NCBI RefSeq assembly: GCF_001039265.1 | Contig: NZ_LFEK01000083.1 | Location: forward strand, 1-6,427 | Reading direction: 5' to 3' | DNA from: Synechococcus sp. GFB01 | GTDB lineage: Bacteria > Cyanobacteriota > Cyanobacteriia > PCC-6307 > Cyanobiaceae | Length of the DNA: 6,427 bases | Part shown: piece by piece, positions 1 through 6,427 of the stretch | Position numbering within the stretch: position 1 is the first letter of the stretch | Layout of the letters: each line of letters begins with the position of its first letter | The notes under the pieces: generated by a model | Told to the model about the DNA's origin: nothing | The model's database searches: none | What the model saw: the letters and a program-made list of their open reading frames with translations, nothing else | Program-made: the position numbers and the translations under genes

Positions 1-870
1 CCCGTGATCGCACCCGAGCCTTGAGCTGCCTCAGCCCTGCTGCCAGTTACTCCTTCGGAGAAGACTTCGTCTCGATCCAGCCAAACACCTGATCGATCTG
101 CCTGCGGTCGTGGATCGATTGGCCGTAGCCCGGATGATGAAAGGTGGGGCGATCCATAGCGGAGTGGCCAAGGGTGTGGATGTTCTGGGCGACGGGGCCT
201 GATGCCTGAGAAGCGCAGATCGGCCACGAAATCCCTGGTGTCATAGCCCTTGTCGGCCCCGGTGTCTTCTGGTGGTCACGCCACGTGCGCGCGCCATCCG
301 TACGGCCGGCCGCCGCACGGTGCCCATAGCCGTCTGCTGGGGTGATCTCGCTGGCCACGACCGCACCGTGGCTCCGGAAGTCGCTCCTTCCGCTGCGAGG
401 CGGTTCTCCATGAGGCAGTGCCCCAGGTCGCTGAGGCAGGCCCCGGACATCACCCCTGGGGCGCGTCCTTTCCTTGCCGGTTGAGCCGCCGAATCCCTTG
501 CCGCCACTGGTCGGTGGTGGAACGTCGTCGATTCCGTCGATCCGCTGCAGCGAACTGTGGGAGGGCCAGGCCTGCAACAGGGTGCCATCGACCGAGACGT
601 GCGCTGAACTGAGCAGCGGCATGACGGCCGGCGCCGCCAGTAACAGCTCGAGGAACGCCGCCATGAGTTGCTCATCGAGCAACGGTTCGCGGTTCATGGT
701 GTAGCCGAAGTCGGCCGGAGGCCATCGGTGCTGGGATGCCAGACGGGATCGTGCGGGTCAGGCCGACAAACCAGCGGAACAGCAGAGCCAACAGCAGCGG
801 CTGCGGCGGAATCGACCTCTCGTTGGGGCACGTTTTGGCAGTGGTATGCGCGTCATGGCCTTGGTGAAGC
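1..870 (-). pseudogene. IS5-type DDE transposase remnant (insertion sequence), frameshifted and internally deleted, 5'-to-3' on minus strand, cut by left edge
   Basis: This is a broken transposase of the IS5 group (cut-and-paste DDE enzyme). Conserved blocks appear in family order but in different minus-strand frames: SIPPQPLLLALL then FRWFVGL (about 735-815), HDPVWHPSTDG (about 720-755), MNREPLLDEQLM (from 697), SVDGTLLQAWPSHSSLQRIDG with the first catalytic Asp, LGHCLMENR (about 402-430), GADKGYD with the second Asp (about 240-260), and RQIDQVFGWIE (about 70-110). A last block like GLRQLKAR lies at about 10-35, so the gene continues past the left edge. Compared with intact relatives, roughly 20-odd codons are missing between LLALL and FRWFVGL (near 780) and perhaps 25-30 codons after GDVRG (near 440). 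Frame changes sit near 815, 756, 713, 265 and 194, with a disrupted stretch at 41-70. The third catalytic position, normally Glu in the I-E-x-VFGW motif, reads Asp. It is not functional as read. Terminal inverted repeats and target duplication were not identified, and the exact 5' end is uncertain. Confidence 0.85.
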
Positions 871-1026
871 CTTCAGTGAATCGCTGGTTGCACCGCTCGC
901 TGCACAGCAACTCAAGACTGAACGGTAATCACAGATTTTGTCCGGCGTCAGGCAGGTTTTGGGGAGCCAACCCTTCCGTGACTGTGAATTGATTGACCAA
1001 GGATGACCGAGCTAAGCCCAGAGACG
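871..1026. other. Spacer between pilC 3' end and transposase remnant
   Basis: No gene is visible in this 156-base stretch. It follows the pilC stop on the minus strand, so a terminator would be expected here, but I find only a weak TTGG-GGAG-CCAA pairing near 957-970 with no run of T after it. One end of the insertion sequence may lie in this spacer, since the transposase start has decayed just to the left, but no inverted repeat could be paired because the other end is outside the window. Confidence 0.4.
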
Positions 1027-2283
1027 CTATTTGATCTTCTCAAAAATAGAAAACATTGGCAAATACATTGCAAGCAAAATAGTTCCTACGATAAGGCCAA
1101 CAATGATGATCATGATGGGCTCAAGTAAGCTTGTTAGCCCTTTCGTTAAGGTTGAAACCTCGTCCTCATAGAAATCTCCAACCTTGGACAACATCTTATC
1201 AATCTGACCTGTTTCTTCGCCAATGGCCAGCATGGACAACGCCATTGCAGGAAATACGTTCTTGCGTTGGAGAGATTCACTGAGGGGGATTCCCTGCATT
1301 ACATCCTCGCTACTGCTTTGATCGAGTCAGAGATAATGGCGTTTCTTGTGGTGTCTTTGACGATCTCGAGTGATGTCAGCATTGGTACTCCAGCGGTAGT
1401 CAGCGCGCTGAAGGTACGGCAGAATTGAGCTGTGGAAGCTTTTAGGCTGAGCTCACCAAAATAGGCAGTTTCAGGATGAGAAAATCCACTGTTCTCCTGC
1501 CTGTTGGAGATCCGTAGTACCCTCGGAAAAGCATTACGCCTCCAATCAGTATAGCGATCAAGAGAAGGGCAATGGGAGACCTTAAAAGCTCACTGAATGC
1601 GACGATCAGTTGAGTAAAAGCGGGCAGTTCAGCGCCGAGCCCTTCATACATTTCTGAAAATTTTGGCACAATGAACAAGGTCATGCCAAGAAAAACCAAG
1701 ATGGCGATACTCAATACAGCCAATGGGTAGATCATTGCCCCCTTCATCTGGCCTTGAAGCTTAGATCGATCTTCAAGAAGTTTTGCGAGACGACGCAAGG
1801 TTTCATCCAGCACACCGCCGACTTCTCCAGCTTCCACCATTGGCACGGTGAGGCCGTCAAAAACCTTTGGCCAACTCCGCATCGATGATGCCAGGCTCTG
1901 CCCTTGGCTCACAGCTGCACCAACATCAATCAGAGCTCGTCGAAACAGTTGGTTTTTCTGCTGGCTCGCCATCAACTCGATGCTGCGGACGATTGGTACC
2001 CCAGCATTGAGCAAAGCTGCCAGTTTGTTGGCGAACAAAGCTTTCTCGGTAATGCTCGGAGGTTTCTCGAACAGAGAAACTGATAGTGTTGCGGAGGGGT
2101 TTTTGTTTTTGCTGCTCGTGTTCCTCGTTGACCGTATGGGAGGCGCTCTTGTCGTTCAATCTGGGAGCTGATGATGCCGCGCCGTCGCAATATGTGCTTC
2201 GCCATCATCAGATCCGGAGCCTGAATCGAGAGGCTGCGATCTCGTCCAAGTCTGTCCTTGTAAGTGGCCGTGAAGGTTGCCAT
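1027..2283 (-). CDS. pilC: Type IV pilus inner-membrane platform protein PilC (GspF family), frameshifted as read
   Basis: PilC is the polytopic inner-membrane platform on which the PilB and PilT motors act. The ATG at 2283 begins MATFTATYKDRLGR, the usual cyanobacterial start, and it overlaps the pilT stop (TGATG). After a hydrophilic linker the first GspF domain runs about 2070-1640 and contains ALFANKLAALLNAGVPIVRS and VEAGEVGGVLDETLRRLA. Membrane segments lie at about 1738-1667 and 1576-1526. The second GspF domain carries QFCRTFSALTTAGVP (about 1425-1380) and AIGEETGQIDKMLSKV, followed by a last membrane segment at about 1122-1054 and the stop at 1027. Three frame breaks interrupt this: a net one-base loss somewhere in the linker (about 2060-2180, exact site unclear), one in a run of four A/T at 1458-1461, and one near 1317 beside AAA. 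With them restored the protein is about 419 residues, about normal or slightly long for PilC, so nothing large is missing. GC is about 45%, clearly lower than pilB. Identity is near certain; whether the breaks are real is doubtful. Confidence 0.9.
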
Positions 2284-3369
2284 CAGATTCGTTCTCCGGC
2301 TAGACGTTTCAATTCCTCAGGTCGGCTGCTCTTGGTTGTGGCCTGCTCCAAGGTGATGTCGCCGGCAAGAACGAGGTCGGCGAGTGCTCTTTCCATGGTC
2401 TGCATGCCATATTGGGCGCCGTTTGGAGTTGTGAATAAATCTGGCTGTCTTTCCTTCCCTAATCATATTGGCGACGGCTGGAGTGTTGACCAGGATCTCC
2501 TGAGCCATCACACGCCCCCGCTCGCCGACTCTGGGTTTGTAGCGTTGACAGAGCGTTTGGGCGAAGACTGCTTTGAGGCTTGAGCTGAGCTGCACCCTCA
2601 CCTGAGTCTGTTGGCTCGGCGGAAACACGTCGACAATGCGGTCCACGGTCTGGGCAGCAGAGCTGGTGTGCAGGGTGGCGAACACCAAATGACCAGTTTC
2701 TGCAGCTGTGATGGCGAGTTGGATTGTTTCAAGATCGCGCATCTCGCCAACCAGAATCACATCTGGATCTTCTCTCAAGGCGGCTCTCAGGGCATTTGCA
2801 AAACTATGGGTATCGTCATTCAATTGACGTTGGTGAATCACGCTCTTGTTGGATTCAATTGCGAATTCAATAGGGTCTTCGATTGTGAGAATATGTTCAG
2901 ATCGGCTATGATTGATGCTGTCGAGAATCGAGGCCAGGGTCGTCGTTTTGCCAGACCCTGTGGGTCCTGTCACCAACACCAACCCATTGGGCAGGCGACT
3001 GATCTCTTCCACGATGGGAGGAAGATTAAGGGAGCTGAGTGAAGGGATCTCGCTGCCCAGAGATCTCAGACAGGCAGCAAAAGTTCCCCGCTGTCGGTAG
3101 ACGTTGACACGGAAGCGTGCAACATTCTGAAGTTCGTAGGCGCAATCCAGCTCCCAGGTTTCCTCAAGCAATTTGCGCTGTGAGGTGCTGAGCATTGAGA
3201 AGATCAGCCGATCGCAGGTTTCTGGGTCAAGCCTTTGCTGCAGGATCGGCCTCAGTTGGCCGTTGAAGCGCCCGTAGGGCGGCAGCCCGACGCTGATGTG
3301 AAGATCACTGCCCCCATTATCCACCAGGAGAGCCAACAGATCTTCGATCATCAATCCGGTGCTGGCCAT
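2283..3369 (-). CDS. pilT: Type IV pilus retraction ATPase PilT, two frameshifts near the C-terminus as read
   Basis: PilT is the hexameric cytoplasmic ATPase that powers pilus retraction. From the ATG at 3369 the protein shows the PilT N-terminal domain (SDLHISVGLPPYGR, residues 21-34), Walker A GPTGSGKT (135-142), the Asp box TIEDPIEF (162-169), Walker B DPDVILVGE (201-209), the His box TGHLVFATLH (225-234), and the PilT-type AVANMIREGK (298-307), the counterpart of AIRNLIRE. The last motif and the TLHTSSA His box favour PilT over PilB. After residue 309 the frame is lost at a CC pair (2443-2444) and again at 2419-2420. Restoring one base at each gives QIYSQLQTGAQYGMQTMERA and then an ending SSRPEELKRLAGERI with a TGA at 2285-2283, for about 362 residues. 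Without repair, the frame runs on to 2317 with a meaningless tail. The gene sits 6 bases after pilB and overlaps pilC by one base, so all three are probably cotranscribed and translationally coupled. Confidence 0.92.
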
Positions 3370-3375
3370 GGCTGG

Positions 3376-4856
3376 TTAGCGGGCAGTGAGGCAATAGGGG
3401 CACTCGAGCCAGTCCTCATCCAGGCCCCCACCACAGCCTTTGCAGGTCAGGGAGCTCAGGGATCGGGCCCGACGCTCGGACTCCAGACTGGCATCAGTTA
3501 ACAGCATCCGTTCCACTTCGGCAAGGGTGGTCCGGCCTTCTCGAACGAGATCGAGACCATACCCCAGCAAGGTTTTCATGCCATTTTCAAGGGCCATCCT
3601 GCGCAACTGATCGGTGGTGGAACGGCTGGATACTGCTGTTGATAGCTGTTCCGTCATCTGCAGGATTTCAAAGACACCGATGCGCCCTTTGTAACCCGTT
3701 CCCTGACAGGTTGGGCAGCTGTCGACGCGCCGTGCGCCGTGATGTTGGCCCTGTAGAAACTGGTCTCAAACTCCTGGCTGGCCAACAGACCGAAACGCCT
3801 CAATTCGGCTGGATCGGGTCGATAGGTGATCCGGCATGTGGGGCAGACTCGACGCACCAGCCTCTGGGAGATGATGCCGATAAGGGAGGAACTCACCAGG
3901 AAGGGTTCAACGCCCATTTCGTCAAGGCGGGTGATCGCGCCAGGCGCATCATTGCAGTGCAGGGTCGTCAGCACGAGGTGCCCTGTCAGAGCCGCTTCAA
4001 TGGCGGTCTTAGCGGTTTCCAGATCACGGGTCTCGCCCACCAGGAGCACATCCGGGTCCTGGCGCATGAAGGCCCTGAGGGCGAGGCTGAAGTCGTATCC
4101 CTTGTCCCGGTTCACCTGAGTCTGGGTGATTCCGGGGAGGGTGTATTCGATCGGATCTTCGACTGTGGAGATGTTGATGCCCGGATTGTTGCGCTCCGCG
4201 AGCATGGCGTACAGCGTGGTGGACTTGCCCGATCCCGTGGGTCCCGTGACCAGGATCATCCCGTAGGGCTTCGAGCCCATCTCCCGCACCAGCTGGCGTG
4301 CCCGTTCGCTGGTGATCAGGTGGTCCAGCCCCAGCTGGTTGGCGTTGCTGTCGAGCAGGCGCAGCACAACCTTCTCGCCATGGCGGCTCGGCAGGGTGCT
4401 GACCCTGAAATCCATCTTGCGCCCCTTGTAGATCCGGCGGATGCGGCCGTCCTGGGGCAGGCGACGCTCGGCGATATCGAGGTCCGCCATGATCTTGAAA
4501 CGCGAGGTGACGGCCGGAATCAGGCTGGCGGGGAGTTGCTCGAAATGCTTCCTCAGCACGCCGTCCTGCCGGAAGCGCACCTCCAGGCCGAATTCCTGGG
4601 GTTCCACGTGAATGTCGCTCGCGTCGCAGTCGAGGGCCTCGACCAGGATCTGATTGACCAGGTTGATCACGGGAGTGTCGGGACTCCTGGCACCGGGTGG
4701 CTCCAGGACCTCGATCTGCGACTCCACGGCTGGCTGGGCGTCCTGGCTGCTGGGGAACCGCAGATCCTGGAGCAGGGAGCGTCGCACGGTGGGGCTCTCA
4801 AGGCCGGACGGCTCCATGGGGACCGCTGAGATCGGGGACTTCCTGTCTAGCGGCAT
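3376..4856 (-). CDS. pilB: Type IV pilus assembly (extension) ATPase PilB, GspE family, one frameshift near the C-terminus as read
   Basis: PilB is the cytoplasmic hexameric ATPase that drives pilin polymerisation. From the ATG at 4856 there is a poorly conserved leader of about 60 residues, then the GspE core: DASDIHVEP (78-86), Walker A GPTGSGKS (205-212), Asp box TVEDPIEY (231-238), Walker [10 protein letters not shown] (267-275), His box [10 protein letters not shown] (291-300). The first zinc pair VCPTC (C338, C341) follows. The frame breaks at about residue 377 (near 3726-3727). Restoring one base gives the second zinc pair [20 protein letters not shown] and continues through [13 protein letters not shown] to a C-terminal CKGCG...CPYC ribbon, ending at the TAA at 3378-3376. 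The repaired length is about 493 residues, shorter than canonical PilB/GspE (often 550-670) because the N-terminal MshEN/T2SSE_N region is absent; no in-frame start lies further upstream before a stop. The ATG is preceded by only a weak AGAGAGG about 14 bases away. It is first in the pilB-pilT-pilC operon. Confidence 0.93.
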
Positions 4857-4970
4857 TGTGGGCTGGGCAGCCTCTCTGCCGCCAGGTTCGAGGTGCGGGC
4901 TTCCGCAGCTTGTGGCGGGAGCCGCTGCCCGTTCAACATGACCTCATCCGATGTTTGGCTCGGGCCAGTC
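4857..4970. promoter_or_regulatory. Divergent intergenic region between pilB and grpE
   Basis: These 114 bases must hold or overlap the start signals for both the leftward pil operon and the rightward grpE-dnaJ pair. No CIRCE-type inverted repeat (the HrcA operator often found at chaperone operons) is present, and I see no convincing -35/-10 pair on either strand. One short perfect hairpin, TGCGG-GCTT-CCGCA, lies at 4894-4907; its role is unknown and a stem this short could be chance in GC-rich DNA. The call rests on gene layout, not on a recognised motif. Confidence 0.45.
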
Positions 4971-5699
4971 ATGAGCGGCGACTTCCCCATGGACGCTGAC
5001 ACCACCCCGGCGGAGATCGCCGCTGATCAGACCGTTTCTCGGGATTCAGGGGCCCTGGGCGACAGTGCCGCTCCCGGCCTGGCTGATGCTTCTGGTGATC
5101 CGGCTGGTTCTGAGGCGGGCATGGCCAGCAGCGATGACGACCGGGCCTCACGCCTCGAGGCCGAGCTGGCGGCCCTGCGCGCTGACTACGACAACCTCAA
5201 CGGCCAGTACATGCGCCTGGCAGCTGATTTCGACAACTACCGCAAGCGTCAGAGCCGCGACAATGAGGACCAGCGCCTCCAGATCGTCTGCTCCACCCTG
5301 AGCGAGATCCTGCCGGTGGTCGACAACTTCGATCGGGCCCGCCAGCAGCTCAATCCCCAGCACGAGGAGGCCCAGACGCTCCACCGCAGCTATCAGGGCC
5401 TCTACAAGCAGCTGGTGGAGGTGTTCAAGCAACTGGGGGTCTCGCCGATGCGAGCTGAGGGCGAGCCCTTCGACCCCAACTTGCATGAGGCCGTGCTGCG
5501 GGAGGAAAGCCACGCCCATCCCGAGGACATCGTGATCGAGGAGCTCCAGCGGGGTTACGTGCTCAACGACCGGGTCATTCGCCATGCCCTCGTCAAGGTT
5601 TCCATGGGCCCCGGCCCGGGCGGAGTGAATCCCGGCCCTGAAGCCGCCGCCACCGAGTCGGCCGGGGCCCAGCCCGCTGGCGAGGAGCAGGCCGGCTGA
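4971..5699 (+). CDS. grpE: GrpE, nucleotide-exchange factor of DnaK
   Basis: GrpE releases ADP from DnaK so the chaperone can let go of its client. The 242-residue protein has an acidic, low-complexity N-terminus (about 1-57), a long helix with coiled-coil character (about 58-105, including [16 protein letters not shown] and [15 protein letters not shown]), the four-helix dimer region ([20 protein letters not shown], then [17 protein letters not shown], to about 155), and the C-terminal beta domain with [12 protein letters not shown] and [20 protein letters not shown] ending in VKVSMGP (about 207-213). An Ala/Gly/Pro-rich tail follows. The ATG at 4971 (MSGDFP) was chosen because related cyanobacterial GrpE proteins begin MSGD; the frame is open further upstream (GTG 4893, ATG 4938) and ATG 4989 is also possible, with no clear Shine-Dalgarno sequence at any of them. 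This is the only gene here that reads through without a break. Its stop overlaps the dnaJ start by one base. Confidence 0.94.
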   Translation: MSGDFPMDADTTPAEIAADQTVSRDSGALGDSAAPGLADASGDPAGSEAGMASSDDDRASRLEAELAALRADYDNLNGQYMRLAADFDNYRKRQSRDNEDQRLQIVCSTLSEILPVVDNFDRARQQLNPQHEEAQTLHRSYQGLYKQLVEVFKQLGVSPMRAEGEPFDPNLHEAVLREESHAHPEDIVIEELQRGYVLNDRVIRHALVKVSMGPGPGGVNPGPEAAATESAGAQPAGEEQAG

Positions 5700-6427
5700 T
5701 GGCCGACTACTACGAGCTGCTGGGGGTCAGCCGCGACGCCGACGCCGACACCCTCAAGCGTGCCTACCGGCGCCTTGCCCGTCAGTACCATCCCGACGTC
5801 AACAAGGATCCCGGCGCTGAGGACACGTTCAAGGAGATCGGTCGGGCCTATGAGGTGCTCAGCGATCCCCAGACCCGCGCCCGCTACGACCAGTTCGGCG
5901 AGGCAGGTCTCGGCGGTGGCGGCATGCCCGACATGGGCGACATGGGTGGATTTGCCGATCTGTTCGAAACCTTCTTCAGCGGCTTCGGTGGCGGCATGGG
6001 CGGGCCCGCCGGCCCAAGGCGGCGAGGGCCGCGACAGGGAGACGATCTCCGCCTCGATCTGAGCATCAGCTTCCAGGAGGCCATCGTCGGCCAGGAACGG
6101 GAGGTTCAGATCCGCCATCTGGAAACCTGCTCCACCTGCGACGGCTCGGGCGCCAAGGCCGGCAGCGGACCGGTGACCTGCACCACCTGCGGAGGTGTGG
6201 GTCAGGTACGTCGTGCCACCCGTACCCCCTTTGGAAGCTTCACCCAGGTGGCGCCCTGCCCCAGCTGTGAGGGGGCTGGTCAGGTGATCGCCGACCCCTG
6301 CAGCGCCTGCGGCGGTCAGGGACTGCAACAGGTGCGCAAGAAACTGCGCATCAACATCCCGGCCGGGTGGATACCGGCACCCGGCTGCGGGTGGCCGGCG
6401 AGGGCAACGCCGGCCAGCGCGGCGGCC
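5699..6427 (+). CDS. dnaJ: DnaJ (Hsp40) co-chaperone, 3' end cut by window edge, one frameshift near the edge
   Basis: DnaJ delivers unfolded clients to DnaK and stimulates its ATPase. The ATG at 5699 overlaps the grpE TGA (TGATG), giving [15 protein letters not shown]. The J domain spans about 1-67 with the essential HPD at residues 31-33. A Gly/Phe/Met-rich linker (about 68-104, [15 protein letters not shown] onward) is followed by the client-binding domain. Four zinc CxxCxGxG motifs are seen: CSTCDGSG (C144), CTTCGGVG (C161), CPSCEGAG (C187) and CSACGGQG (C201), so this is a class A (type I) DnaJ. After INIPAG (residue 223) the frame is lost at a GGG run at 6365-6367. Adding one G restores [20 protein letters not shown] to the edge of the window. 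The C-terminal beta-sandwich and dimerisation region lie outside. It is coupled to grpE; no heat-shock operator is visible. Confidence 0.93.
   Translation, partial: MADYYELLGVSRDADADTLKRAYRRLARQYHPDVNKDPGAEDTFKEIGRAYEVLSDPQTRARYDQFGEAGLGGGGMPDMGDMGGFADLFETFFSGFGGGMGGPAGPRRRGPRQGDDLRLDLSISFQEAIVGQEREVQIRHLETCSTCDGSGAKAGSGPVTCTTCGGVGQVRRATRTPFGSFTQVAPCPSCEGAGQVIADPCSACGGQGLQQVRKKLRINIPAGWIPAPGCGWPARATPASAAA

Noticed and set aside
820..905. A second transposase fragment on the minus strand with a C-x-x-x-C and QRFTEGFTKAMTRIP
   Set aside because: It faintly resembles the start of other insertion-sequence proteins, but it is too short and may simply be the decayed N-terminus of the same IS5-type transposase.
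957..970. Intrinsic terminator after pilC
   Set aside because: Only a 4-base stem and no T run on the minus strand.
1300..2443. Programmed -1 ribosomal frameshifting in pilC or pilT
   Set aside because: The direction would fit, but there are several sites per gene, no X-XXY-YYZ slippery heptamer in the right phase at the sites I could place, and no obvious downstream stimulatory structure.
3376..3657. Separate 93-residue protein with CxxC motifs
   Set aside because: It is the C-terminus of PilB detached by the frameshift near 3726; its sequence continues the GspE family alignment.
3639..4829. Long open frame (396 codons) on the plus strand opposite pilB
   Set aside because: It is antisense to the conserved PilB core, contains no recognisable domain, and is explained by GC-rich codon use in pilB.
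4857..4970. CIRCE/HrcA operator upstream of grpE
   Set aside because: No TTAGCACTC...GAGTGCTAA-like inverted repeat is present.
5555..6328. Long open frame (257 codons) on the minus strand opposite grpE/dnaJ
   Set aside because: Low-complexity Ala/Gly/Val protein antisense to dnaJ with its zinc motifs; a composition artefact.

Overview
This window looks like chromosomal DNA of a picocyanobacterium of the Synechococcus/Cyanobium type. The evidence is protein-level: the GrpE and DnaJ sequences and the three type IV pilus proteins read like the cyanobacterial versions. The layout, with a pilB-pilT-pilC operon divergent from grpE-dnaJ, is one I associate with cyanobacteria. Base composition is uneven. 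Sampled 60-base lines give about 45% GC in pilC and 47-53% in pilT, against about 60-78% in pilB, grpE and dnaJ.

Layout from left to right. Bases 1 to about 870 (minus strand) hold the decayed remains of an IS5-type DDE transposase, running off the left edge. It is broken by several frame changes and internal deletions. After a short empty spacer comes a tight minus-strand operon that reads right to left: pilB (4856 to 3376), pilT (3369 to 2283) and pilC (2283 to 1027). pilB and pilT are 6 bases apart, and the pilT stop overlaps the pilC start by one base. A 114-base divergent intergenic region separates pilB from the plus-strand pair grpE (4971-5699) and dnaJ (5699 onward, cut by the right edge). 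Those two also overlap by one base (TGATG).

How the genes work together. PilB is the extension ATPase, PilT the retraction ATPase and PilC the inner-membrane platform protein on which both act; together they are the motor of the type IV pilus (motility, adhesion, DNA uptake). GrpE and DnaJ are the nucleotide-exchange factor and J-domain co-chaperone of DnaK.

The most notable feature is not a new system but a pattern of breaks. As written, pilC, pilT, pilB and dnaJ are all frameshifted, seven sites in total. Each is a net one-base loss relative to the family frame, mostly in or beside a short homopolymer, and each is followed at once by well-conserved protein in the neighbouring frame. The transposase shows several of the same kind. 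One-base losses in unrelated genes, including a chaperone gene, point to sequencing or assembly error more than to biology. The four genes are therefore annotated across their full spans, with the breaks marked. I see no CRISPR array, RNA gene, convincing terminator or undescribed multi-gene system here.
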